Of a stretch of 34,444 nt of DNA, positions 16,342-24,927 are shown in pieces. Source of the stretch: Xanthobacteraceae bacterium (GTDB lineage: Bacteria; Pseudomonadota; Alphaproteobacteria; Rhizobiales; Xanthobacteraceae); contig JAIESC010000195.1 of NCBI GenBank assembly GCA_019746355.1, forward strand, positions 1-34,444. Direction: 5' to 3'. Every line of letters starts with the position of its first letter. Positions within the stretch are counted from its first letter, which is position 1. The notes below the pieces were generated by a model that worked only from the letters and a program-made list of their open reading frames with translations, did no database searches and was not told the DNA's origin. The position numbers and the translations under genes are program-made.

Positions 16342-17295
16342 ATGAACATTGCCCACAAGTCCACGTTCGTCCTCAGCGGCCGCCATTTGCTGGGTATCGA
16401 AGGACTTTCCCATGCGGACATCGTCGGCCTCCTCGACCTCGCCGAGGAATTCGTCACGCTGAACCGCCAGATCGAGAAGAAGACCGCCTCGCTGCGCGGC
16501 CGCACCCTGATCAACATGTTCTTCGAGGCCTCGACCCGCACCCAGGCCTCGTTCGAGCTTGCCGGCAAGCGGCTCGGCGCCGACGTGATGAACATGTCGG
16601 TGTCGTCGTCCTCGATCCGCAAGGGCGAGACGCTGGTCGACACCGCGGTGACGCTGAACGCCATGCATCCCGACCTGATCGTGATGCGGCATCACGCCTC
16701 CGGCGCGGTCGCGCTGCTCGCCCAGAAGGTCGACTGCTCGGTGATCAACGCCGGCGACGGCCAGCACGAGCACCCGACCCAGGCGCTGCTCGACGCGCTG
16801 ACCATCCGCCGCAGGAAGGGACGGATCGAAGGCCTCACGGTCGCGATCTGCGGCGACATCCTCCACTCGCGCGTCGCGCGCTCCAACATCATCCTGCTCA
16901 ACACGCTCGGCGCCCGCGTGCGCGTGGTCGCGCCGTCGACGCTGCTGCCCTCCGGCATCGAGCGGTTCGGCGTCGAGGTCACCCGCGACATGCGCGAGGG
17001 GCTCGACGGTTGCGACATCGTCATGATGCTGCGGCTGCAGCGCGAGCGGATGAACGGCTCGTTCGTGCCGTCGGTGCAGGAATACGCCGCCTATTTCGGC
17101 CTCGACCAGAAGAAGCTCGCCTACGCCAAGCCGGACGCGCTGGTGATGCATCCGGGACCGATGAACCGCGGCGTCGAGATCGACTCGATCGTCGCCGACG
17201 GGGCGCAATCGCTCATTCGCGAGCAAGTCGAGATGGGCGTCGCCGTCCGCATGGCGGTGCTCGAAGCGCTGTCGCGGAATTTGCCGAATGCGTAA
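16342..17295 (+). CDS. pyrB: Aspartate carbamoyltransferase, catalytic subunit
   Basis: A 317-residue enzyme making N-carbamoyl-L-aspartate in pyrimidine synthesis. The carbamoyl-phosphate site is intact: [13 protein letters not shown] (60-72), the Ser/Lys loop SSSSIRKGE (88-96), [11 protein letters not shown] (144-154). The aspartate site is also intact: [12 protein letters not shown] (171-182), LRLQRERM (230-237) and [10 protein letters not shown] (270-279). No pyrI regulatory subunit is nearby. The downstream pyrC-like gene, 132 bp away, probably forms a complex with it. ACAGG precedes the ATG. A palindromic repeat separates it from the pyrC-like gene. Confidence 0.97.
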   Translation: MNIAHKSTFVLSGRHLLGIEGLSHADIVGLLDLAEEFVTLNRQIEKKTASLRGRTLINMFFEASTRTQASFELAGKRLGADVMNMSVSSSSIRKGETLVDTAVTLNAMHPDLIVMRHHASGAVALLAQKVDCSVINAGDGQHEHPTQALLDALTIRRRKGRIEGLTVAICGDILHSRVARSNIILLNTLGARVRVVAPSTLLPSGIERFGVEVTRDMREGLDGCDIVMMLRLQRERMNGSFVPSVQEYAAYFGLDQKKLAYAKPDALVMHPGPMNRGVEIDSIVADGAQSLIREQVEMGVAVRMAVLEALSRNLPNA

Positions 17296-17307
17296 GTCTC
17301 TCCCCCT

Positions 17308-17413
17308 GTCATTCCGGGACGGCGCGAAGCGCCGGGCCCGGAATCCAGATGCATATTCGGAGTTCTCGTCTGGATTCCGGGCTCGCGCCCTTAAGGGCGC
17401 GCCCCGGAATGAC
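17308..17413. repeat. Long palindromic repeat, copy 1 (between pyrB and pyrC-like gene)
   Basis: Outer arms GTCATTCCGG and CCGGAATGAC enclose three hairpins. The first is GGCGC-GAA-GCGCC. The long inner stem is CCCGGAATCCAGA with TCTGGATTCCGGG. The third is GCGCCC-TTAA-GGGCGC. The same plan occurs at 30886 and 34125. Its last bases adjoin the GGAGG ribosome binding site of the pyrC-like gene. Confidence 0.95.
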
Positions 17414-17427
17414 GGAGGTTGGTCCTG

Positions 17428-18738
17428 ATGCTCATCGACCGCCGTGACCGCCGCCCGATCCTGCTCGCCAACGCGCGGATCATGGACCCGTCGCGCGACC
17501 TCGATCTCGCCGGCGACCTGCTCGTCGCCGACGGCGTGGTGCGCGAAGCCAAGCGCGGCATCGGCGCGGCCGGCGTGCCCGAGGGCACCGAGGTCGTCGA
17601 CTGCCGCGGCAAGATCGTCGCCCCGGGTCTGATCGACATGCGCGCCTTCGTCGGCGAGCCGGGCGCGGAAGGCCGCGAGACCATCGCCTCGGCGAGCCAG
17701 GCTGCGGCCGCGGGCGGCGTCACCACCATCGTCTGCCAGCCCGACACCGAACCCGCGATCGACGATCCGACCATCGTCGATTTCATCATGCGCCGCGCCC
17801 GCGACACCGGCATCGTCAATGTCCAGGTGATGGCGGCGCTGACCAAGGGGCTGAAGGGCGAGGAGATGACCGAGATCGGCCTGCTCAAGGCCTCCGGCGC
17901 GGTCGGCTTCACCGACGGCGCGCGCAGCGTCACGGACGCGCAGGTGATGCGCCGCGCGTTGACCTACGCGCGCGATTTCGACGCGCTGATCGTGCACCAC
18001 ACCGAGGACCCGGACCTCACCGGCGAAGGCGTGATGAACGAAGGCGAGTTCGCCGCCCGGTTAGGATTGATCGGCGCGCCGAAGGCCGCCGAGACCATCG
18101 TGCTCGAGCGCGACATGCGGCTCGTCGGCCTCACCGAAGGCCGCTATCACGCGGCCTCGCTGACCTGCACCGACTCGCTTGACGTGCTCAGGCGCGCCAA
18201 GGACGCAGGCCTTGCCGTCACCGCCTCGGCCTCGATCAACCATCTGGCGCTGAACGAGATCGACGTCGGCGCCTACCGCACCTTCTTCAAGCTGTCGCCG
18301 CCGCTGCGCAACGAGGAGGACCGCCGCGCATTGGTGGAAGCGCTCGAAAGCGGCCTGATCGACGTGGTGATGTCCGACCACAACCCGCAGGACGTCGAGG
18401 TGAAGCGCCTGCCGTTTGCCGAAGCCGCCCCCGGCGCGATCGGCATCGAGACCATGCTGCCGGCGGCGCTGCGGCTCACCCACAGCGGCGAATTGAAGCT
18501 GATGACGGTGCTCAAGGCGTTGTCGGCCAGGCCCGCCGAGCTGCTTGGGCTCCCCGGCGGCAGTCTCCGGCCGGGCGCGCCCGCCGACGTGGTGGTGATC
18601 GATCCGGACCTGCCCTGGATCCTCGACCGCGACGAGTTGAAGTCGAAGTGCCGCAACACGCCGTTCGACGAAGCACGCATGCAGGGCCGCGCGGTCCGCA
18701 CCATCGTCGGCGGACGCACGGTCTACGAATACGTGTGA
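17428..18738 (+). CDS. pyrC: Dihydroorotase homologue, probably non-catalytic
   Basis: A 436-residue amidohydrolase-fold protein of the class I dihydroorotase family. The usual zinc-binding HxH after PGLID is absent: the sequence reads [15 protein letters not shown], so both His are replaced (Arg72, Phe74) and the substrate Arg is Gly76. The NTxP element reads QPDTEP. Downstream motifs remain: [20 protein letters not shown], and [19 protein letters not shown]. Known non-catalytic homologues (PyrC', PyrX) assemble with PyrB as structural partners; that role is inferred from position and lost ligands. A true dihydroorotase should be elsewhere. ATG 17428 follows GGAGG by 9 nt. Confidence 0.9.
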   Translation: MLIDRRDRRPILLANARIMDPSRDLDLAGDLLVADGVVREAKRGIGAAGVPEGTEVVDCRGKIVAPGLIDMRAFVGEPGAEGRETIASASQAAAAGGVTTIVCQPDTEPAIDDPTIVDFIMRRARDTGIVNVQVMAALTKGLKGEEMTEIGLLKASGAVGFTDGARSVTDAQVMRRALTYARDFDALIVHHTEDPDLTGEGVMNEGEFAARLGLIGAPKAAETIVLERDMRLVGLTEGRYHAASLTCTDSLDVLRRAKDAGLAVTASASINHLALNEIDVGAYRTFFKLSPPLRNEEDRRALVEALESGLIDVVMSDHNPQDVEVKRLPFAEAAPGAIGIETMLPAALRLTHSGELKLMTVLKALSARPAELLGLPGGSLRPGAPADVVVIDPDLPWILDRDELKSKCRNTPFDEARMQGRAVRTIVGGRTVYEYV

Positions 18739-18763
18739 TATCCTCCGGCCACGGAGGACATTC

Positions 18764-19387
18764 GTGGAAATCGTCTCAATCGTCATCGCGTTGGTGGTCG
18801 GCTACCTGCTCGGCTCGATCCCGTTCGGCCTGCTGCTGACCAAAGTCGCGGGCACCGGCGACATTCGCGCGGTCGGCTCCGGCAACATCGGCGCGACCAA
18901 CGTGCTCCGCACCGGCCGCAAGGGGCTCGCCGCCGCAACGCTCATCGGCGACATGCTCAAGGGGACCATTGCGGTGCTGCTGATGCACCGTTTGGCCGGC
19001 ACCAACGCTGGCCTCGTCGCGGGCCTCGGCGCGGTGCTGGGCCACGTCTTTCCGGTCTGGCTTGGCTTCAAGGGCGGCAAGGGCGTGGCGACCTACATCG
19101 GCGTGCTGATCGGCGTCTCATGGATCGTCGCGCTGATGTTCGGCGCCATCTGGGCCGTGGTTGCGGCGGTGACGCGCTACTCGTCGCTTTCGGGGCTGAT
19201 CGCCAGCGCCCTGACGCCGGTCCTGCTGTATCTCGGTGTCGGCAGCAAATCGGCGCTGCTGTTCGCCGTGCTGACCGCGATCGTCTGGGTCATGCATCGC
19301 GGCAACATCCAGCGCCTGCTGGCCGGCACCGAGCCGAAGATCGGCCGCAAGGCCGACGCGACCCCCTCTCCCGCGTCCAAGGCGTGA
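18764..19387 (+). CDS. plsY: Glycerol-3-phosphate acyltransferase (acyl-phosphate dependent)
   Basis: A 207-residue integral inner-membrane enzyme that moves the acyl group from acyl-phosphate to glycerol-3-phosphate, the first step in phosphatidic acid synthesis. About five membrane helices alternate with the three PlsY motifs: [18 protein letters not shown] (about 37-54), [19 protein letters not shown] (about 92-110), and the C-terminal [20 protein letters not shown]. Start codon is GTG, with GGAGG 6 nt upstream. It begins 25 bp after the pyrC-like stop. In related genomes I expect dprA directly downstream; here about 5.5 kb intervenes. Confidence 0.97.
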   Translation: MEIVSIVIALVVGYLLGSIPFGLLLTKVAGTGDIRAVGSGNIGATNVLRTGRKGLAAATLIGDMLKGTIAVLLMHRLAGTNAGLVAGLGAVLGHVFPVWLGFKGGKGVATYIGVLIGVSWIVALMFGAIWAVVAAVTRYSSLSGLIASALTPVLLYLGVGSKSALLFAVLTAIVWVMHRGNIQRLLAGTEPKIGRKADATPSPASKA

Positions 19388-19393
19388 GACCGC

Positions 19394-19633
19394 ATGGGAT
19401 CGTCGCAAGTGCAGGGCGAGCTCTGGAGCGCCCGGGCCATCCGCACCTGCGGCGAGGACATGGTCCGCGGCGGCATCGCCGAGGCGATCCGCCTGGGCCG
19501 GCAGAGCGACGACTCCTTCATGTTCGCCAACGAATGGCGGTTTCTGCTGTCGCGCGTCCAGCGCGGCTCGATCACCTCGCCGGTTACGGCGTCACCGGAA
19601 TTGGACGAATGTCCTTGGCCGTACCATCGGTGA
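19394..19633 (+). CDS. Doubtful small ORF after plsY
   Basis: A possible 79-residue protein starting MGSSQVQGELWSARAIRTCG, 6 bp after the plsY stop. I do not recognise it. The middle (DDSFMFANEWRFLLSRVQRG) looks protein-like, but the last third runs into the 3' end of the convergent adenine deaminase gene and looks like read-through. A similar 35-bp stretch occurs at 22502-22536. It may be the remnant of a gene broken by the insertion of the deaminase block. Confidence 0.3.
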   Translation: MGSSQVQGELWSARAIRTCGEDMVRGGIAEAIRLGRQSDDSFMFANEWRFLLSRVQRGSITSPVTASPELDECPWPYHR

Positions 19634-21350
19634 GACCGAGGTCGGTGAGATGCGGACCGGGGTTGCAGGCAAGGCATTGACCTTCGAGGGCCTTGAACGT
19701 CCGATAAGGAGGTTGCCACTCACACACCTCCCCCGCGGCGTCGACGACGGCGTGATGTTCGCGTGCCACCTCGCCTGGGGATTTCAGCGAAAGCATGCCC
19801 GCGACCGGATAGGCGATCTTCGCCGTCACGCGGCGGTCCTTCACCACGGCGTTGCCGCCGCCCATGTCGATCACGGTGTTGGCCGCCAGCGCCATTTCCT
19901 CCGGGTCATGCCCGTAGACGACGAGATTGTGCGAGTCGTGCGAATACGAGGTGGCGAAGGCGCCGCCCCATCGGCCCCATCCCTCGATGATGACCGTCTG
20001 CGGGCCGGCGTCGCTGCGGCCGTGGCGGTGAATGGCCGACATCACGCTGAGATCGCCGGGCACGACAGCAAACCCGTCGCGAACCTCGACCTCGATCTCG
20101 CTCCAGGAGTTGAAGCGCGCGCCCTTGATGGTTCGGATCCGGCTGCGTCCTTGGGCTACGCCGGGCACCCGCACGCGAAAGTCCGAGACGCTTGGCCGTG
20201 GAAGCTTCATGGTGTCGGCGCCAGGCGGCGCGATCACAGGCTTCGGGTCCTGCAGCATGCGCCCCCGCGACGCGACCTGCCGTCCGTTGGCATAGACCCG
20301 GTCAACCGCCACCTGTTGCAGGTCGGACAGGCCGATCAGATCGGCACGGCGGCCGGCGGCGACCATGCCGAGATCGTCGCGGCGCAGCCGGATCGCGCTG
20401 TTGATGGTGGCGCAGCGGATGGCCTGCAATGGATCGAGGCCGTAGCGGATCAGGCGCCGCACCACGTCGCTGACGCCGCCGCGCTCACACAGATAGTCCG
20501 GAAACACGTCGTCGGTGCATATCGTGAGACTGGTCGGCACCACCGGCAGCGTGTTGATCGCCTTGACCACGTCCGGCAGCAGATAGTCGTGCGAGCCGCG
20601 AAGCTCGACCGTCAGCCCGGCGCGCAGCTTTTCGAGCGCGTCCGGACCCGAGGTGATCTCGTGATCGGCTGCAATGCCGGCCGCGAGGTAGGCCTGCAAG
20701 GCGCCGCCGGTAAGGCCACGGGCGTGCCCTTCAACGAGCTTGCCCGATGCGAGGCCCGCGCGCAGGATTTCGACCATGCGCGGCTGCGCTTCCAGCACCG
20801 CGCGCATGTCCATGACCTCGGCAAGACCGGCGATCTCCGGCCACGAGAGCAGTTCGCGAATTTCCGCCGCCTGGAAATCTGCCCCGGCAAGCTCCAGCCC
20901 GGGAGCCGCCGGCACGCAGGAGGACGCCTGCACGATGAAGCGCAGCGGCAAGCCGCGCGTCGCTTCCACCGCGTAGCGCACGCCGTCGACGCCCAGCACG
21001 TTGGCAAGCTCGTGCGGATCGCAAAAGATCGTGGTCGTTCCCTGTGGCACGACCACGGCCGCATAGTGATGCGGCAGCATGTGCGAGGATTCGAAATGCA
21101 CATGGGCATCGATCAGGCCTGGCGCCATGACGAGGCCGGAGACGTCGTGCGTCTCGTGCGCCTGCGTACGCTCCCCACGGGGATGAACGCTCGCAATCAT
21201 CGCATCGACGATGCCGATGTCGGCCTCACGCAGCTCGAGCGTGGCGACGTCGAGCACACGGCCGCCGGTCAACAGAAGGTCAAACGGCTCCTTGTCCTGG
21301 GCGGCAGCGATGGCGCGCAGCCGCGACGACATGTCGAACGTTTCGAACAT
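19584..21350 (-). CDS. ade: Adenine deaminase
   Basis: A 588-residue amidohydrolase that deaminates adenine to hypoxanthine. Metal-site and family motifs are in order: APGLIDAHVHFESSHM, FCDPHELANVLGVDGVRY, ASSCVPAAPG, EVMDMRAV, VEGHARGLTGGALQAYLAAG, ADHEITSGPDALEKLRAG, ICTDDVFPDYL, then the C-terminal domain with GWGRWGGAFATSYSHDSHNL. Length fits the family. The ATG at 21350 follows GGAGG by 6-7 nt. It lies 23 bp after the Bug gene on the same strand, so the pair is probably one operon that imports and degrades a purine-like compound; that link is inference. Confidence 0.93.
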   Translation of the reverse strand: MFETFDMSSRLRAIAAAQDKEPFDLLLTGGRVLDVATLELREADIGIVDAMIASVHPRGERTQAHETHDVSGLVMAPGLIDAHVHFESSHMLPHHYAAVVVPQGTTTIFCDPHELANVLGVDGVRYAVEATRGLPLRFIVQASSCVPAAPGLELAGADFQAAEIRELLSWPEIAGLAEVMDMRAVLEAQPRMVEILRAGLASGKLVEGHARGLTGGALQAYLAAGIAADHEITSGPDALEKLRAGLTVELRGSHDYLLPDVVKAINTLPVVPTSLTICTDDVFPDYLCERGGVSDVVRRLIRYGLDPLQAIRCATINSAIRLRRDDLGMVAAGRRADLIGLSDLQQVAVDRVYANGRQVASRGRMLQDPKPVIAPPGADTMKLPRPSVSDFRVRVPGVAQGRSRIRTIKGARFNSWSEIEVEVRDGFAVVPGDLSVMSAIHRHGRSDAGPQTVIIEGWGRWGGAFATSYSHDSHNLVVYGHDPEEMALAANTVIDMGGGNAVVKDRRVTAKIAYPVAGMLSLKSPGEVAREHHAVVDAAGEVCEWQPPYRTFKALEGQCLACNPGPHLTDLGLTDGTAKDIRPIPVTP

Positions 21351-21373
21351 AACGAACCTCCGGCGGAATTCGG

Positions 21374-22351
21374 CTATTCCGCCTTGATGTTGGCCGCCTT
21401 GACGATGGCGGAGTATTTCTCGATCTCCTTGGCCAGGAACGCCGCAAACTCCGACGGTGTGCTGCCGACCACCAGGAGGTTCGCGGCCTGAAGTTTCGCG
21501 CGCGTCTCGGGCTCCTTGATCACGTCCCCGACCGCCTGCTGCAGGCGATTGGCGATTGCGATAGAAACCCTGGCCGGCGCGAACAGGCCGAACCACACGG
21601 TCACGTTCACGTTCTTGAGCTCGGGCTGCTCGGCAATGCTCGGCAGATCGGGCGCGAGCGGCGAGCGCGCGGGCTCGGTGATGGCGAAGATCCGGACGTT
21701 GCCCGCCCGATGCGCCGGCAACGCCATCACCAGCGGCAGCACGGCGAGGTCGACGTGGTTGCCCATCATGTCGGTCACGATCTGCGCGCCAACGCGGTAC
21801 GGCACATGCTGCATGCGAACCTTGCCCTCGATATTGATCATCTCGCCGGCCACATGCAGCGACGTGCCGACACCGGATGTGGCGTAACTGTACTTGCCGG
21901 GATTGGCGCGCAGCAGCGCGATGAGCTCGGCGAGATTCCTGGCGGGCAGCGAATTGTTGCCGACCAGGACCAGCGGCGAGCTGCCTATCATCGTGATCGG
22001 CTGGAAGTCCTTCTGGCTGTCGTATTGAACGGTGCCGGGCTGCACCAGCTTGGCGATCGCCATGGTGCTCTCGACCGAGAACAGCAGCGTGTAGCCATCC
22101 GGCTCCGCGCGGGCCGCCCGCTGCGTGCCGGTCACCCCACCCGCGCCCGCCACATTCTCGACCACGATGCTCTGGCCGAGCCGGTCGCCGAGCTTGGTGG
22201 CAATCACGCGTGCGACCGCATCAACGCTGCCACCCGGCGCATACGGAACGATCAGCGTGATCGGACGCGACGGGTAGCTCTGGCCGAAGCCTGGTGGCGC
22301 CAGCGCCAGTGTCGAGAGAATGACGGTCAGAAACTGGCACAACCGGCGCAT
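21374..22351 (-). CDS. Bug-family substrate-binding protein
   Basis: A 325-residue periplasmic binding protein of the Bug/TctC family. A Sec signal peptide (LTVILSTLALAPPGFG, cleavage near residue 23) precedes YPSRPITLIVPYAPGGSVDA, VVENVAGAGGVTGTQRAARA, YSYATSGVGTSLHVAGEM, MQHVPYRVGAQIVTDMMGNH and the C-terminal TPSEFAAFLAKEIEKYSAI. No TctA/TctB partner is adjacent. Downstream on the same strand is adenine deaminase, 23 bp away. AGAGG lies 12 nt before the ATG, a little far. It differs from the other Bug protein here by having a Sec leader rather than a TAT leader. Confidence 0.9.
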   Translation of the reverse strand: MRRLCQFLTVILSTLALAPPGFGQSYPSRPITLIVPYAPGGSVDAVARVIATKLGDRLGQSIVVENVAGAGGVTGTQRAARAEPDGYTLLFSVESTMAIAKLVQPGTVQYDSQKDFQPITMIGSSPLVLVGNNSLPARNLAELIALLRANPGKYSYATSGVGTSLHVAGEMINIEGKVRMQHVPYRVGAQIVTDMMGNHVDLAVLPLVMALPAHRAGNVRIFAITEPARSPLAPDLPSIAEQPELKNVNVTVWFGLFAPARVSIAIANRLQQAVGDVIKEPETRAKLQAANLLVVGSTPSEFAAFLAKEIEKYSAIVKAANIKAE

Positions 22352-22559
22352 GATGGCCTAACCTCTCACGATATCTGAGCATGCATCGGCCCCCGCCGAG
22401 GCTGTCACTGGATCGCGATCAGCCTATCGAAATGGCAGCACGCGGACTACGGGTTAGTTAGTGGCGATCCGCCCGGGCCGGCAGGGCGGCTGCTGCTGCG
22501 TCTTCTCCAATGAATGGCGGCTCTGCTGGCGCGCGTTTAGGAGACGTTTGATGTCTTAG

Positions 22560-22733
22560 GTTGCGTCAAAAGCGGGCCGCGTCAACGGCGCGAGAGCGCC
22601 GAACTCGGCGCTCCTGTCGGCCGCGGCCGACTGGCGTCTCGCGAACCGCGTCACCGTCGGCGCGCGGCTCGACAGCGAGTTCGCCAGCCGCTTGCAGACC
22701 TACGCCGGCACCGGACGGCTCAGCTACGCCTGG
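22560..22733 (+). pseudogene. Autotransporter beta-barrel C-terminal remnant
   Basis: Reading from 22560 in one frame gives, after a TAG, a fragment whose end is very like the last strands of an autotransporter barrel: ALLSAAADWRLANRVTVGAR, then DSEFASRLQTYAGTGRLSYA and Trp. Intact family members normally stop right after this aromatic residue; here the frame continues with no stop, and the upstream barrel and passenger are missing. So this is a roughly 58-residue gene fragment, presumably left by a deletion or insertion. The 414-bp gap 22352-22765 holds no intact gene. Confidence 0.7.
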
Positions 22734-22765
22734 TCAGTCGGCTCGCTGGTGGCCCTGGTAGCGGC

Positions 22766-23314
22766 CTATTCGCCGCGCGTCGGGCCGCCCGGCCGTCCCG
22801 CCGTCATGGTGTCCTGGATCGCCACGCCGACGTGCAGTGCGACCAGCGCCAAGAGCGCAAACGCGGCATAGGCGTGGATGCGCAACAGGATTTCGTCGTA
22901 GCCCGCGCCCTCCGGCCAGATCGGCGGCAGCACGATGCCGAACGCCACCTCGCGCGCGCCGAAATCCGAGATGCCCGCCCAGCCGAGCAGCGGCACGACG
23001 ATGACAATGGCGTAGAGGCTCCAATGCAGCATCGGCCGGCGCTGCCGCCGCGCGCGCCATTCCGGCATCGAGCCGAACGCGCGGTACAGCACCCGCAGCA
23101 CGATCAGCACCAGCGTCGCGAACCCCGTCAGCTTGTGCAGGCTCATCAGCGTGTTGGCGAGATCGCCCTCGCCGAGCTGCTTGGCGATCACGCCGCTCGC
23201 AATCATGCAGAACACCAGGGCGGCGGTGAGCCAGTGCATGACGACCGCCGGCAGCCGGTAGGGCCGCATCGGCGCGGCTTCCCTTGCCTCCGTCGCCGTG
23301 TCGAGCGTGCTCAT
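22766..23314 (-). CDS. Cytochrome b561 family protein
   Basis: A 182-residue four-helix di-haem membrane protein of the bacterial b561 type. It has [10 protein letters not shown] with His27, SLHKLTGF with His60, [20 protein letters not shown] with His97, and [20 protein letters not shown] with His147 and His161, giving the ligands for two b haems. It should pass electrons across the inner membrane from quinol or to a periplasmic partner. The C-terminus after the last helix is short. Its ATG overlaps the stop of the chemoreceptor gene (ATGA, 23311-23314), so the two are translationally coupled. Confidence 0.92.
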   Translation of the reverse strand: MSTLDTATEAREAAPMRPYRLPAVVMHWLTAALVFCMIASGVIAKQLGEGDLANTLMSLHKLTGFATLVLIVLRVLYRAFGSMPEWRARRQRRPMLHWSLYAIVIVVPLLGWAGISDFGAREVAFGIVLPPIWPEGAGYDEILLRIHAYAAFALLALVALHVGVAIQDTMTAGRPGGPTRGE

Positions 23315-24714
23315 GCCGCGATCCTCTGCGTCGTCTCGATGAAGCGCTCGACCGCCGACCGCAGATCGCCGGCCTGCCGGCCGAGATCGGTCGACACCCG
23401 CGTCACCAGGTCGGCCGCCTGCCGGGTCTCGCCGATCATGCCGGCGACATCCTTCACGGTCGACGCCACGTCGCGCACGTCGTCGGCGGTGTGGGCGGTG
23501 GTCGAGGTGATGACCCGCGAATTGGCGTCCTGCTTGCGCATCGAGCCGGCGATCGCATCGGCGACCGCCGCGACCTGGTCGATCGATTGCACCAGCCGCG
23601 CCACGCGGTCGGCGATGCGCTGCGACGCCGCGGTGATGCCCTGGAGCCCGCTGCGCACGTCCTCGGTCGCGCGCGAGGTGCGCGTCGCAAGCTGCTTGAC
23701 CTCGTGCGCGACGACGCCGAAGCCGCGGCCCATCTCGCCCGCCCGCGCCGCTTCGATGGTGGCGTTGAGCGCGAGCAGATTGGTCTGGCCGGCCACGTCC
23801 TCGATCAGCGCAATCACCTGCTCGATGGTGCGCGCCGCTTCGGTCAGCGCCCGCGAGTCCGCTTTCGCCGCGTCCACCGCTTGCCGCGCCGCGGCCGCAA
23901 GCTCCGAGGTGTGCTCGGCGTCCTCGGCGGCCGACGACAGCGTCGCGGCGATGTCCTTAATCGACGACGCCACGGTGTCGATATGCGCCGACACCCGCGC
24001 GGTCGACTGCGCCGAGGCCGCCGCGCGGATGTCGGCGCCGGACGACATGGTCGCGAGATTTTCCGAGGCCGACGACATCCGCCGCGCATGCTCCTCGAGC
24101 TGCCGGACGACCTCGGCCATCCGGTCCTGGAACGCGACGCTCTCGCGCCGCAGCTCGTCCTGCTTGGCGAGCCGCCCGGCGAGCTTGGCCTGCTCGGCGT
24201 TCGCGGTCTGCTGCTGCTCCGCCACCATCGCGAAATGCCCGCGCAGCGCCTGCGCGAACGCGCCGATCTCGTCGTGCCGCCGCGCATAGGCGGCAAGCTC
24301 GTCGCGCGCATTGGCGCTCGCGCGCAGCACTGCGGCCATGTGCGTCACCGGCCTGACCAGGAAGCGATATTCCAGGACCAGGATCTGCGCGACGATGAAA
24401 ATGGCGAGGAGGACAATGAGGAGCTTGTTCTGCCACTGACTCGCCGCAAAGCCCGCCTGCCGCGTGTCGATGTCGGTGATCGCGGTGACCAGCGCCTTGG
24501 TCTGCTCGTTGTGAGCGCCCGCATGGCTGGCCGGCGAACTGTTGATGTGCGAGAGCGCCGCCGCAGTCGCCTGCTGCCGCTCACCCATGATGCGCTCGGA
24601 CTGCCGATCCTGGATGAATTCGGTCACGGCGAACAGCAGCAGCAGAAAGCCCAGCATGGCGCCCCAGATCGCCATGCGCTGACCGACCCGGGCCGTGAAG
24701 GACTGCGGAAACAT
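23311..24714 (-). CDS. Methyl-accepting chemotaxis protein
   Basis: A 467-residue chemoreceptor. Membrane helix 1 is about residues 14-34, a short periplasmic segment (about 35-96) follows, and membrane helix 2 is about 97-116. A long cytoplasmic coiled coil carries the signalling tip at 305-346 ([20 protein letters not shown], then [20 protein letters not shown]), which contacts CheA/CheW. The periplasmic part of about 60 residues is too small for a standard dCache domain and is probably a small helical sensor. No che genes are adjacent. The downstream, coupled b561 gene suggests redox or energy sensing, which is inference. No clear ribosome binding site precedes the ATG. Confidence 0.92.
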   Translation of the reverse strand: MFPQSFTARVGQRMAIWGAMLGFLLLLFAVTEFIQDRQSERIMGERQQATAAALSHINSSPASHAGAHNEQTKALVTAITDIDTRQAGFAASQWQNKLLIVLLAIFIVAQILVLEYRFLVRPVTHMAAVLRASANARDELAAYARRHDEIGAFAQALRGHFAMVAEQQQTANAEQAKLAGRLAKQDELRRESVAFQDRMAEVVRQLEEHARRMSSASENLATMSSGADIRAAASAQSTARVSAHIDTVASSIKDIAATLSSAAEDAEHTSELAAAARQAVDAAKADSRALTEAARTIEQVIALIEDVAGQTNLLALNATIEAARAGEMGRGFGVVAHEVKQLATRTSRATEDVRSGLQGITAASQRIADRVARLVQSIDQVAAVADAIAGSMRKQDANSRVITSTTAHTADDVRDVASTVKDVAGMIGETRQAADLVTRVSTDLGRQAGDLRSAVERFIETTQRIAA

Positions 24715-24871
24715 CGAAGGGGGCCGCTTCGGTGAGAAATTGCAGCTGAATCAGCTTAAATCGTTGCAGTTAACAAAGCCCTGCCGGACACACCTGGGGT
24801 TGTAACGCGCCGGCCAGCCGCGCCATGCTACCCCGCGGCCGGGCCATCGCATGCAACTCGGGCGGTGTCCT

Positions 24872-24909
24872 CCCTCCCCTGAAAGGGGGAGGGTCGGGGT
24901 GGGGGTCCT
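24872..24909. repeat. CCCTCCCCT/AGGGGGAGGG hairpin repeat before dprA
   Basis: CCCTCCCCT pairs with AGGGGGAGGG around GAA with one bulged G, followed by TCGGGGTGGGGGT. This looks like a dispersed GC-rich intergenic repeat of a kind common in alphaproteobacterial genomes; only one copy is in the window. It lies about 20 bp upstream of the dprA start codon and could fold in the leader. Confidence 0.55.
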
Positions 24910-24927
24910 TTTACACGGGGGACATAG

